Below, in pieces: positions 51,476-60,165 of a stretch of DNA of 64,000 nt. Positions within the stretch are counted from its first letter, which is position 1; every line of letters starts with the position of its first letter. The DNA comes from a bacterium. GTDB taxonomy: Bacteria > Hinthialibacterota > Hinthialibacteria > OLB16. A model generated the notes under the pieces. The model saw only the letters and a list, made by a program, of their open reading frames with translations, searched no databases and was not told where the DNA came from. The translations under genes and the position numbers were made by a program. The stretch covers positions 231,615-295,614 of the forward strand of contig JAJVIK010000002.1 of assembly GCA_022072055.1 (NCBI GenBank), read 5' to 3'.

Positions 51476-52609
51476 ATGCGCATCCTTGCCGATCGGAACA
51501 TCCCCTTCGCCGTGGAGGTCTTTTCGCAATTCGGACACGTGCGCCTGGCCTCCGGCCGGGAGATCACTCCTGAAATGGTCCGCGAGGCGGAGATCCTGGT
51601 GGTCCGCTCGGTCACTCGCGTGGACTCCGCTCTTCTTGAGGGCAGCCCGGTCCGCTTCGTGGGAACCGCCACCATCGGCACCGACCACATCGACCTGCGC
51701 TACTTGAAAGAGAGAGGAATCGTCTTCGCGGATGCCGCCGGGAGCAACGCCACCTCGGTGGCTGAGTATGTCACCGCCGCGCTCCTCTATGTCGAGCAAC
51801 GGGATGGGATCTCCTTTGAGGGCAAGACCCTTGGTGTGGTGGGAGTCGGTAATGTCGGCTCCCGCGTGGTTCGCAAGGGGTTGGCCCTTGGGATGAAAGT
51901 GCTCCGGAACGACCCCCCTCGCGCCGAGCGTGAAGGCCCCACTGGCTTCGTGGACCTGGAGCGAGTCCTGGTCGAAGCGGATGTGGTCACCCTGCACACT
52001 CCACTTGAGCGTGGCGGCGCGCATCCCACTTTCCACCTGATCGGAGAGGCGGAGCTTTCCCGCCTGAAGCCGGGGTCGCTTCTCTTGAACACCGCGCGCG
52101 GGGCGGTGGTGGACAATCCCGCGCTGTTGCGCGCGCTTAAGGGGGGCAGACTCGCGGGCGCGGTCCTCGATGTGTGGGAGAACGAACCCGATCCGGATGT
52201 GGACCTGGTGGCGCGAACGCGAATTGCCACCCCCCACATCGCGGGGTATTCCTTCGATGGTAAGATCGCCGGGACACGAATGATGGCGGAAGCGATCGGG
52301 CGTTTCCTCGGCGCTCCCTTCGGGTGGCCCGAAGGTCTCGGAGCACAGGAACGGCGGTCCACCGTTCCGCTCCAGGGCGAGGGGCGCGAGGCGGTTCGCA
52401 GCGCGGTCCTTTCCGCTTATCCGATTGGGGAGGACGATGCTCGGATGCGGGGAATCCTCGATCTTACTCCCCCGGAAAGGCCCGCTTTCTTCGACCGCCT
52501 GCGCAAGGAATACCCCGTCCGACGGGAGTTCCACCAGCACGCCCCGCCAGGGGGAATCTCGGATGAGAGCGCCCTTGAAATCCTGGCCGCCCTGGGATTC
52601 GTCTGGTAG
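51476..52609 (+). CDS. pdxB: 4-phosphoerythronate dehydrogenase
   Basis: 377 residues, the usual PdxB length. I-L-A-D-R-N-I-P-F-A, R-S-V-T-R-V, F-V-G-T-A-T-I-G-T-D-H-I-D and G-S-N-A-T-S-V-A-E-Y-V are PdxB-specific. The NAD site is G-V-V-G-V-G-N-V-G-S, and catalytic residues lie in N-T-A-R-G, E-N-E-P and P-H-I-A-G-Y-S. A short PdxB-type dimerisation domain closes the protein. It oxidises 4-phosphoerythronate in the DXP-dependent pyridoxal phosphate pathway. Its tight linkage to the repeat protein upstream is odd and probably incidental. Confidence 0.93.
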   Translation: MRILADRNIPFAVEVFSQFGHVRLASGREITPEMVREAEILVVRSVTRVDSALLEGSPVRFVGTATIGTDHIDLRYLKERGIVFADAAGSNATSVAEYVTAALLYVEQRDGISFEGKTLGVVGVGNVGSRVVRKGLALGMKVLRNDPPRAEREGPTGFVDLERVLVEADVVTLHTPLERGGAHPTFHLIGEAELSRLKPGSLLLNTARGAVVDNPALLRALKGGRLAGAVLDVWENEPDPDVDLVARTRIATPHIAGYSFDGKIAGTRMMAEAIGRFLGAPFGWPEGLGAQERRSTVPLQGEGREAVRSAVLSAYPIGEDDARMRGILDLTPPERPAFFDRLRKEYPVRREFHQHAPPGGISDESALEILAALGFVW

Positions 52610-52822
52610 ACTGGAAGACAGGAAGAGCCGGATGCGCTATCCTACCTCTCGATCCGAACCTCTTGACGGTCCTTGGATCAAGGGGCGAGACTCCCAGATC
52701 ATTATTTTTCATGGATTATCGCGCGCCGGGGCGTTGGATTCAGGGGACCTCCCCCGGTGCTGTGAAAAAGGGCGTTACATGCGGGCATCCTCCGGTCGCG
52801 CCTCTCTTGTAGAGGTCTTGAG

Positions 52823-54241
52823 ATGAACGAGCAGCTCCTCAAGTTCAAGGACGAACGGGCCAAGATTCTGGCCTCGAAGACCCCATACGAGGCGCTCTTC
52901 TTACTGACCACAGCCACTCCGGAAGAGGCCAAGTACCAGTACTTCAAGCTGGTCAAGCGATTCTCGCCCGAGCGCGAGGAAGAAGCCTTCCGGACCATCC
53001 GCAAAGCCTACGAGGACCTCCGCGACCCGGCCAGCAAGGCCGCCGTGGATGTCATGCTCTTCACCGCTCCTCCGGGACGTGTCCGTTTCCGCGGAGTCTC
53101 CACCTCGACAGTCTCCCAGCTCAAGGTCAACCGCGAGATCGAGGCCCTCGAAACCCAGGCCGCCACTTCCGCCGAGGCCAAGAAGGAACTCCTCTTGGCC
53201 CTCAAGCAGCGGGCCGTGATCCTCGCCAAAAACAGCAACTGGACCGCCGCGCTCAAGGATCTGGACCGAATTGAGGAGCTTGAACCGGGTAACGACGATG
53301 TTCGCGATGGGCGTGTCTTCATCCTTTCCCGTCAGGCCATCGAACTGGCCGATTCGGGGCACTACGCGGACGCCGCTCACCGCTGGCGCCGGGCACTGCG
53401 TTTGGACCCAAACAACTCCTACATCCTGCACAACCTCGCGGTGTGCGCGACCCTGCTTCTCAACAAGGAGGAGGAGACACGGTATTGGGTTGAAACCCTT
53501 CGCGCCTGGCACCGCGACCTGACCGAACGCGGGGATGACCCGTACCTGAAGAACTTGATCCTTGAGACCCACAAGCGCTTTGGGGGTCGATTCCTGAACC
53601 TCACCGGCGATGAGGGTCTGAGGGCCCAGGTGTCGCTCGCGCCGCCTCCGCCGGATGGCACCCCGCGGGCGATGGGGGACTCCTCGACCGTGGCGAAGAC
53701 ACGGAAGCCCACGCCGGAGGCCGAACCGAGCCGTCCCGCTCCCCCGGCGGGAGCGCCCGAATCGGTCGGCCTTGAGGCGTTCAAGGCGCAGAACTGGGCT
53801 GGAGCGGTGGCGAGCTTTGAACTCCACCTGAAGGAGAACCCGAAAGACTTTGAGGTCATGAACAAGATGGCTTGGGCCCTTCATCACTCGAACCAAGCCA
53901 ACCGCGCCTTCGCCACTTGGCAGAAGATGATCCAGGAGGATATCGGCAAAGAACTCGCGCGAGAAAGTTATGTCCAGGCCAAACTTGACACCGCCCGGGC
54001 CTTGCGACGGCGCATGATGGTGAATCCGGCGCTTGTCCAGCTCAAGGATGCCCTCAAAGTGGTGCCCGATTCCGCCGCTGTCTACCAGGAACTCGCGGAG
54101 ATCTACAATGAACGTCAGGATTGGATAAACGCCTCTTTCTACTATGAAAAAGCGGTTGAGCTCCTCCCCAATGACAAGGGTCTTCGGCAGCAGGCGCGGG
54201 CGGTGAAGCTGCGCGCGCGCTCCCCGAAGGCCCTTAAGTAG
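52823..54241 (+). CDS. TPR protein with a degenerate J-like N-terminal domain
   Basis: 472 residues. Residues 15-75 follow the helix pattern of a J-domain (T-P-Y-E-A-L-F, Y-F-K-L-V-K-R-F, then F-R-T-I-R-K-A-Y-E-D-L-R-D-P), but the H-P-D tripeptide needed to stimulate DnaK reads S-P-E. TPR helices follow at about 110-250 and again at 315-460, split by a Pro-rich linker. The GrpE-like and DnaK genes follow directly, so this is probably the client- or DnaK-binding partner of that set. An AGAGGT site lies 8 bases before the ATG. Confidence 0.8.
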   Translation: MNEQLLKFKDERAKILASKTPYEALFLLTTATPEEAKYQYFKLVKRFSPEREEEAFRTIRKAYEDLRDPASKAAVDVMLFTAPPGRVRFRGVSTSTVSQLKVNREIEALETQAATSAEAKKELLLALKQRAVILAKNSNWTAALKDLDRIEELEPGNDDVRDGRVFILSRQAIELADSGHYADAAHRWRRALRLDPNNSYILHNLAVCATLLLNKEEETRYWVETLRAWHRDLTERGDDPYLKNLILETHKRFGGRFLNLTGDEGLRAQVSLAPPPPDGTPRAMGDSSTVAKTRKPTPEAEPSRPAPPAGAPESVGLEAFKAQNWAGAVASFELHLKENPKDFEVMNKMAWALHHSNQANRAFATWQKMIQEDIGKELARESYVQAKLDTARALRRRMMVNPALVQLKDALKVVPDSAAVYQELAEIYNERQDWINASFYYEKAVELLPNDKGLRQQARAVKLRARSPKALK

Positions 54242-54255
54242 GTCGTGGTCGATCC

Positions 54256-54807
54256 GTGAGCTCCTCCCGGGATTATACGCCTTACCACGAAGAGTCACGC
54301 CCCAAGGGGCTTCCCCAAAGCGAGTACACTCGGGTGGCCTGGACGGATGAGATCTGGAACGGGATCCGCGCCCACTTGGAGGAGGCCCGCGCCCCGCTGC
54401 CACCCCCCGGCGAACAGCCCATGCGCGATCCCGAAGGGAAGCCGACCAAACGCATGCTTCTCGAAATGATTTCAATCCTGGATGGATTTGAGCGCTTAAT
54501 CTCACTGGCGGATAAGGACTCGATCGAATCCACCCCTCTGCTCAAGAACTGGATGACCAGCATTCGGGGACTACACCGGCGAATGGGTAAGGCGCTTGAG
54601 AGGTTGGGGGTTCGCCCGGCCCCCTCCGTGGGGAGACCTTTTGACGCTCACCTCCATGAAGCGGTGGAGGTCCGACAGGATCCCCGGTTTCCCCCGGGCA
54701 CCGTGATCGAAGTGCGTGAAAAGCCCTACCGGTGGGGCGGCCAAACCCTCCGGGTGGGGAAGGTCGTGGTGACTCCCAAGGCCCCCCGAAAATCCCCTGT
54801 GCTTTAG
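54256..54807 (+). CDS. GrpE-like nucleotide exchange factor
   Basis: 183 residues starting with GTG 54256, 14 bases after the TPR gene. A helical middle part (M-L-L-E-M-I-S-I-L-D-G-F-E-R-L) is followed by the GrpE head signature G-R-P-F-D-A-H-L-H-E-A-V and V-I-E-V-R-E-K-P-Y-R-W-G-G-Q-T-L-R-V-G-K-V-V-V. The N-terminal coiled coil is shorter than in standard GrpE. It should release ADP from the DnaK encoded next. Confidence 0.82.
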   Translation: MSSSRDYTPYHEESRPKGLPQSEYTRVAWTDEIWNGIRAHLEEARAPLPPPGEQPMRDPEGKPTKRMLLEMISILDGFERLISLADKDSIESTPLLKNWMTSIRGLHRRMGKALERLGVRPAPSVGRPFDAHLHEAVEVRQDPRFPPGTVIEVREKPYRWGGQTLRVGKVVVTPKAPRKSPVL

Positions 54808-54868
54808 TCCCCGTTTGTGGAATAATCGAGTCGCGGAAGGCGTTCTGTCTGGAGTTCGTGCTTTGCCT

Positions 54869-54898
54869 TTGAAGGTGGACAATGGCTCCTTTTATTAA
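54869..54898 (+). promoter_or_regulatory. Putative promoter of the dnaK-like gene
   Basis: TTGAAG at 54869-54874, an 18-base spacer and TATTAA at 54893-54898, 36 bases before ATG 54935. No CIRCE-like repeat was seen. Confidence 0.35.
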
Positions 54899-54934
54899 GG
54901 ATGCCTGCTCATTACACGGAAATTGGAGGGTGAC

Positions 54935-56692
54935 ATGCCAAGCCGTATCGTCGGGATAGACTTGGGAACAACGAACTCCTGCATGGCCATCATTGAGGGA
55001 GGACAGGCCAACATTATCCCCAATAGTTTGGGGGATCGGATCACCCCTTCGGTGGTGTGCATCGACGAGGAGGGGGATGTCTTGGTCGGCAAGCCCGCCA
55101 AGCGCGCGGCGGCGCTGAATCCGGAGCGCACGATCTTCTCGATCAAGCGCCACATGGGCACCAACTACCGGGTGAACGTGGATGGCAAGCCTTACACCCC
55201 GCAGGAAATCAGCGCGATGATCCTCCAGAAACTCAAGTGGGATTTGGAGGAGTACCTGGGCGAGGAGGTGGACCAAGCGGTCATCACCGTGCCGGCCTAC
55301 TTCACCGACGCGCAACGTCAGGCCACTCGCGACGCGGGCGAGATCGCGGGATTGACGGTCCGGCGCATCATCGACGAGCCCACCGCCGCCGCCATCGCCT
55401 ACGGCATCGATAAGGAGGAAGACCAGATTCTGATGGTCTTCGACTTGGGCGGCGGCACTTTCGACGTCTCCATCATCGAGGTTATCGGCGGGGTCTTCCA
55501 GGTTCTCGCCATCAAGGGCAACAACATGCTCGGCGGCGATGATTTCGACCAGCGCGTGGTGACTTGGATGGTCGAGGAATTCAAGGCCAAGCACGGCATC
55601 GACCTGTCGCTGGACAAGGGGACTGTTTACAAGCTGCGCGCGGCCGCGGAGCAGGCCAAAATCGAGCTCTCCAGCGCGCAAAAGACCAACATCCTGCTCG
55701 AGGCCATCGCGATGAGCGATTCGGGTCCCTTGACCCTGGACATGGACCTCACCCGCGCCAAGTTCGAGAGCATGGTGGAGGACCTGATCCAGAGCACGGT
55801 CAAGCCCACCCAGCAGGCCATTGAGGATGCCGGCCTCACTCCCGCCGACATCAACACGATCATTCTTGTGGGCGGCAGCACCCGTATTCCGATGGTCCAA
55901 CAGGTGGTCCAGAAGATTGTGAGCAAGGAGCCGAGACGGGATGTGAATCCCGACGAGGTGGTGGCCATGGGCGCGGCCTATCAGTCCGGACTGCTTGCCT
56001 CGCTGGATGAGGAGCTGGAGATGTCCGCGGCGGACCGCATGCCCGCCGACAACCCGGTGATCGTGCACCTCACCCCCTTCTCGCTGGGCGTCGGCTTGGT
56101 GAACGACCAGTACGGGATCCTGATCGAGCGCAACGCCACCTACCCGACCGAGGCCAAGGACTACTTCACCTCGACCCGGGATTTCCAGACCGCGATTTCC
56201 TTCCCGATCTATGAGGGTGAGGAGCAGATCGCCTCGACCAACACCTTTCTCGACATGCTGCGCATCGATGGTCTACCGCCGGCCCCTCGAGGGATCCCCC
56301 GTATCGAGGTCACCTTCCGGCTGAACCATGACCGGATTCTGGAGGCCACCGCGCGCGATCTCACCACCGGAAATGAGGTCTCGGTGACCGTGGTCGCCAC
56401 CGACAACCGTCTCGGCGAGCAAGAGAAGGCGCGCATGACCCGCGAAGCGCGCCAACGTGTCACCCGCATGCTTGAACAGCGTGTTAAGGAGACTCTCTTC
56501 AACCAGGCTGAGAGCCTCATCTTCCGCGCCGAAAAGATGATCGGGGACAACAGCGATCCGACCGCGATCGAAACCCGCTCCATCGTGGATGCTCTGCAGC
56601 GCGCCTTGGATAAGGGAGACACTCAGCAAATCAACGCCAACATGACCAAGCTCTCCGACCAGATCACTCGGCTCGAGGCGGCTGAATACTGA
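54935..56692 (+). CDS. dnaK: DnaK/Hsp70 chaperone, short form
   Basis: 585 residues from ATG 54935 with GGAGG 6 bases upstream. Hsp70 motifs are intact: [21 protein letters not shown] and L-V-G-G-S-T-R-I-P. The linker/substrate domain is divergent ([14 protein letters not shown] instead of the usual D-V-T-P-L-S-L-G-I-E-T-x-G-G), and the helical lid is reduced, so the protein is about 50 residues shorter than standard DnaK. With its own GrpE-like and J-like partners it may be a specialised second chaperone system rather than the main housekeeping DnaK. Confidence 0.92.
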   Translation: MPSRIVGIDLGTTNSCMAIIEGGQANIIPNSLGDRITPSVVCIDEEGDVLVGKPAKRAAALNPERTIFSIKRHMGTNYRVNVDGKPYTPQEISAMILQKLKWDLEEYLGEEVDQAVITVPAYFTDAQRQATRDAGEIAGLTVRRIIDEPTAAAIAYGIDKEEDQILMVFDLGGGTFDVSIIEVIGGVFQVLAIKGNNMLGGDDFDQRVVTWMVEEFKAKHGIDLSLDKGTVYKLRAAAEQAKIELSSAQKTNILLEAIAMSDSGPLTLDMDLTRAKFESMVEDLIQSTVKPTQQAIEDAGLTPADINTIILVGGSTRIPMVQQVVQKIVSKEPRRDVNPDEVVAMGAAYQSGLLASLDEELEMSAADRMPADNPVIVHLTPFSLGVGLVNDQYGILIERNATYPTEAKDYFTSTRDFQTAISFPIYEGEEQIASTNTFLDMLRIDGLPPAPRGIPRIEVTFRLNHDRILEATARDLTTGNEVSVTVVATDNRLGEQEKARMTREARQRVTRMLEQRVKETLFNQAESLIFRAEKMIGDNSDPTAIETRSIVDALQRALDKGDTQQINANMTKLSDQITRLEAAEY

Positions 56693-56696
56693 AGGC

Positions 56697-57680
56697 ATGC
56701 CTCGAGCCTGGCTCCTCTGCATATCTGTCGGGCTCGTCGCGCTCGGGTGCGGCTCGGACAAGGCGTCCGAGCCGCAGCCCGGCGAGCTCAATCCCCCTCC
56801 CGCCGAGCGAAGGCTTCGCTTTGCTTTTGTGCCCAACAATGTCTCGAACTTCTGGACCATCGCCAAGAAGGGGCTCGACAAGGCGGCCGCGGAGCTCGAT
56901 GTGGAGGCGGAGTTCCGACCCCCGGCCTCGGGTGGGATCGCCGAGCAGCGCAGCATCATTGAGGACCTGCTGAACAAGGGTATTGATGGCATCACTGTCA
57001 GCCCGATCGATCCCGCCAATCAGACCGATTTCCTCAATGGCGTGGCGGATCGGGTCCCCCTGCTTTGCCACGATAGCGACGCCCCCCAGAGCAAGCGCCT
57101 CGCCTATGTCGGGACCAATAACCTCCAGGCCGGTCGTGAAGCCGGGAAGCTGATCAAGGAGGCCCTGCCGCAAGGGGGCAAGATCATGCTTTTTGTGGGC
57201 ACCCTCGACGCCCAGAACGCTCAGGACCGCAAGCGCGGCATCGAGGAAGAACTCCAGGGCAGCGGCGTGGACATCCTCGACACGCGCACCGACCAGGTGG
57301 ACACGGTCAAGGCGCGCTCAATCGCCGAGGACGAATTGGTCGCCCACCCGGACCTGGCCTGCCTGGTGGGGCTTTGGTCCTATAACGGTCCCGCTCTCGC
57401 GGCGGCTCTTAAAGGATCCGGCAAGGCGGGAAGCGTCAAAATTGTCTGCTTCGATGAGGACGAGGAGACCCTTCAGGCCATCACCGAGGGGCTTATCCAC
57501 GGCACGGTGGTGCAACGCCCCTTCGAGATGGGGTATCAGACCATCAAACTCCTGACTGATATCGCCAGGGGGAATAAGGGCGCAGTCCCCGAAGGGGGCC
57601 TGATCGACACCGGCGTGGTCTTGGTCCGCAAGGACAACGTTCAGGCCTTTTGGGACGAGCTCAAGGCATTGACCCAGTGA
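56697..57680 (+). CDS. Sugar-type ABC substrate-binding lipoprotein (RbsB-like)
   Basis: 327 residues. The lipobox V-A-L-G-C18 makes it a lipoprotein. The mature protein is a periplasmic-binding-protein fold of the ribose/LacI type: F-V-P-N-N-V-S-N-F-W at the start of domain 1, G-I-D-G-I-T-V-S-P-I-D, Y-V-G-T-N-N, and F-D-E-D in domain 2. It starts 4 bases after the dnaK-like stop. The permease gene follows 64 bases later, but no ATPase gene is present between or near them. Confidence 0.88.
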   Translation: MPRAWLLCISVGLVALGCGSDKASEPQPGELNPPPAERRLRFAFVPNNVSNFWTIAKKGLDKAAAELDVEAEFRPPASGGIAEQRSIIEDLLNKGIDGITVSPIDPANQTDFLNGVADRVPLLCHDSDAPQSKRLAYVGTNNLQAGREAGKLIKEALPQGGKIMLFVGTLDAQNAQDRKRGIEEELQGSGVDILDTRTDQVDTVKARSIAEDELVAHPDLACLVGLWSYNGPALAAALKGSGKAGSVKIVCFDEDEETLQAITEGLIHGTVVQRPFEMGYQTIKLLTDIARGNKGAVPEGGLIDTGVVLVRKDNVQAFWDELKALTQ

Positions 57681-57744
57681 GTTTATCCATCCCTTGAAGC
57701 ATGAGCTCAATCATGTTCCAGGCCGACATCAAGAGGAAGCCTGA

Positions 57745-58701
57745 ATGGGAAAGCTGATCGGGATTCTGCTCCTTCTCTTCGCCCTTTGCGCCGCGCTCGC
57801 GATCACCAAACCGGTCTTTGGAAGCCAGAGCAACATTCTCAGCCTCACTCGTCAGATCGCCTTTCTCGGGATCTACTCGATGGGCGCGGCGGTGGTCATC
57901 ATCACCGGCGGGATTGATCTCTCGGTCGGGTCGTTGATGGGCCTGGTCGGGGTCCTGCTTGTGATCGCTCTCAAGGATTGGGGGCTTCACCCCGGCGTGG
58001 GGACCCTCGCGTGCCTTGCAGTGGCGCTCGGCTTGGGTTGGGTGCATGGATTCCTGATCACCCGGGTCCGTCTCCAGCCTTTCATCGTGACACTCTGCGC
58101 CCTGCTCATCTATCGCGGAATGACCCGTTATATCACCTCGGACATCACGCAGGGCTTTGGGAGCGACTACCCGAGGTTCAAGGAGCTCGCCAACGGGAGC
58201 CTCCTGGGACTGCCCGTGCCGCTGTACATCCTGGCGGTCTTGGCGGTCTTGACCACCCTTATCGTCCACCGCTCGGTTCCCGGGCGCCACCTCTTCGCGG
58301 TGGGGGGGAATGAGCTCGCCGCGACCTTCTCCGGTGTTCCGGTCGGCTGGGTGAAGACCGGGGCCTACATGGCCGCTGGTTTGCTGACCGGGATCGCCGG
58401 GGTCCTGGTCGCCCTGTACACCAACGCGGTCCAACCCGCCAGTCACGGTCAGTTCTACGAGCTTTACGCCATCGCGGCGGCGGTGGTCGGGGGGTGCAGC
58501 CTACGAGGGGGCGAGGGGACCGTCGCGGGGGTCCTGCTCGGAGCCGCCTTACTGCAAGTTCTCCGCAACGCGGTCAACTTGTGGGGCATCCCCACCTATC
58601 TGGAGTATGCGGTGATCGGCGGGGTGATTTTGATCGGCGCCACGGCGGACGAGGTTGTCCGCCAGGGGGTCCGCTGGAAGGGGTGGGCCGCGAGAGCGTA
58701 A
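57745..58701 (+). CDS. Sugar ABC transporter permease (RbsC-like)
   Basis: 318 residues with about 8-10 membrane spans. I-I-T-G-G-I-D-L-S-V-G-S is the RbsC-family signature, and A-A-A-V-V-G-G-C-S-L-R-G-G-E-G-T is the conserved cytoplasmic-loop region. It is paired with the preceding binding protein. The matching RbsA-type ATPase must be encoded elsewhere. Confidence 0.9.
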   Translation: MGKLIGILLLLFALCAALAITKPVFGSQSNILSLTRQIAFLGIYSMGAAVVIITGGIDLSVGSLMGLVGVLLVIALKDWGLHPGVGTLACLAVALGLGWVHGFLITRVRLQPFIVTLCALLIYRGMTRYITSDITQGFGSDYPRFKELANGSLLGLPVPLYILAVLAVLTTLIVHRSVPGRHLFAVGGNELAATFSGVPVGWVKTGAYMAAGLLTGIAGVLVALYTNAVQPASHGQFYELYAIAAAVVGGCSLRGGEGTVAGVLLGAALLQVLRNAVNLWGIPTYLEYAVIGGVILIGATADEVVRQGVRWKGWAARA

Positions 58702-58763
58702 GGCTTCCCCTACAGCCCTCCACCCGCTGACCCCCGCGCCGCTTCGTTGTAGGATCGGCTTCC

Positions 58764-59363
58764 ATGAACCTGGCGCTCTTGCTCACTTGGACCCGCCTCC
58801 TGCTCACCCCGGTCTTCGCGGTGGTCTTCTTCCAGGGGTACCTCTGGTCGCGGATCTCGGCGCTGGTGATTGTGATCCTGTCGGAACTCACCGATCTGTT
58901 TGACGGCATCGCGGCGCGCCGTCGCCGGGAGGTTACCGATTTCGGGAAGATTCTTGACCCGCTGGCCGACAGCGTCTCCCGACTCACCATCTTTCTGTGC
59001 ATGGCGGTCGAGTTCGCCGTCGGCTCCGGGAACCGCATCGCCATGTACCTGGTCCTTTGTCTCCTGTGGCGGGATGCCGTGGTTTCGACCCTTCGGACAG
59101 TCTGCGCTCACAAGGGTGTGGTCGTTGCGGCAAGGTGGTCTGGGAAGGTCAAGGCCGTGGTCCAGGCCGTGGTGATCTTCGCGATTCTCGGAATCCGCGT
59201 CTTGGTGGGGGATAGTCCTCCCGCGCTCGAACCCTATTGGTTCTATAACCTGCTGCTCGCGGTGGCCTCGGCGGTGACTGTCTGGTCGCTCTACGATTAC
59301 GTGGCCGGGAACTGGGAAATCCTGAAACCGGTGATCTTCCCCAAAACCCCTCGGGCGGAATGA
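58764..59363 (+). CDS. CDP-alcohol phosphatidyltransferase (PgsA-like)
   Basis: 199 residues with several membrane helices. The complete family motif D-G-x2-A-R-x8-G-x3-D-x3-D is present as D47, G48, A51, R52, G61, D65 and D69, with D44 in front. The enzyme condenses CDP-diacylglycerol with an alcohol phosphate such as glycerol-3-phosphate. The size and helix pattern favour a PgsA-type phosphatidylglycerophosphate synthase, but the alcohol substrate is not proven. Confidence 0.88.
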   Translation: MNLALLLTWTRLLLTPVFAVVFFQGYLWSRISALVIVILSELTDLFDGIAARRRREVTDFGKILDPLADSVSRLTIFLCMAVEFAVGSGNRIAMYLVLCLLWRDAVVSTLRTVCAHKGVVVAARWSGKVKAVVQAVVIFAILGIRVLVGDSPPALEPYWFYNLLLAVASAVTVWSLYDYVAGNWEILKPVIFPKTPRAE

Positions 59364-59370
59364 GCCCCCC

Positions 59371-60066
59371 TCAACCCTTTTCCTCCGAATCCTCCGGAAA
59401 CAGATCGAGAATTCTTTGCCGCCCGACATATGCCTTGGTCTGCACCTCTTTGAGCGAGGATAGCCGCTGGACAATGTCTCGAATGCGCGTGGCCTGCTTG
59501 GAGATTCGCTCGACATACCCGAGGAGCGCCTCGGGCGCGGCCCCTGAGCGGATCGAATCCTCAAGCAGGTCCAGGTACCCGAAAATGCCGGTCAGCGGGT
59601 TATTGATCTCATGTCCCGCCGTGGCGGCGACCTGAACCACCGCGACTCTCTTCTCCAGGTTGATGAGATCGCTTTGGAGGCTCCGAATGCGAATCCCGGC
59701 CCGAACCCTGGCGACCAGCTCCTCCTGATGGCAGGGCTTGGTGAGGTAATCATCCACCCCCAGGTCGAGGGCGCGCACCTTGTCCTCAGTCTTCTCGCGG
59801 GAGGTCAGCAGGATGAAGAAAGTGCCGCGGAGAGCCTCGTCCTCCTTGACTCGCGAGCAGAGTTCCACGCCGTCCATGTTCGGCATCATCCAATCGGAGA
59901 GGATGACATCGAAACTCGGGCCGGCCTTGAGGTGGTCCAGCGCCCGCGCGCCGTTCTCCGCCGTAACCACCTCAAACCCCTGCTCCGACAGGATCTTCTT
60001 GAGAACCTGCTGAGAAAACGGGTCATCCTCGACGATCAGGATTCTCGGCTTCGCGGCAGCGGTCAT
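59371..60066 (-). CDS. Response regulator with C-terminal HisKA-like dimerisation domain but no ATPase
   Basis: 231 residues. The receiver domain has E-D-D near the N-terminus, phosphoacceptor D58 in L-S-D-W-M-M-P, T89/S90 and K110-P. The C-terminal half reads like a histidine-kinase dimerisation domain, with H152 in T-A-G-H-E-I-N-N-P-L-T-G. No ATPase domain follows. It could be a phosphorelay intermediate or dimerise with a kinase. It converges with the PgsA-like gene (7 bases apart). Confidence 0.85.
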   Translation of the reverse strand: MTAAAKPRILIVEDDPFSQQVLKKILSEQGFEVVTAENGARALDHLKAGPSFDVILSDWMMPNMDGVELCSRVKEDEALRGTFFILLTSREKTEDKVRALDLGVDDYLTKPCHQEELVARVRAGIRIRSLQSDLINLEKRVAVVQVAATAGHEINNPLTGIFGYLDLLEDSIRSGAAPEALLGYVERISKQATRIRDIVQRLSSLKEVQTKAYVGRQRILDLFPEDSEEKG

Positions 60067-60165
60067 CGGCGAGTCTCCGTGCGGAACCTGGGTGGGATGT
60101 CAATAAAGGAAGTATGCGTCCGATTGAGGCCATTGCCTAGAACAGAATTGCACGATCTGTCCGAA

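Noticed and set aside
52610-52822. 213-base gap before the J-like/TPR gene, checked for tRNA, CIRCE and other heat-shock elements
   Set aside because: Only a short palindrome (CCTTGGATCAAGG, 52671-52683) and a TTGACG without a matching -10 box were seen, too little to call.
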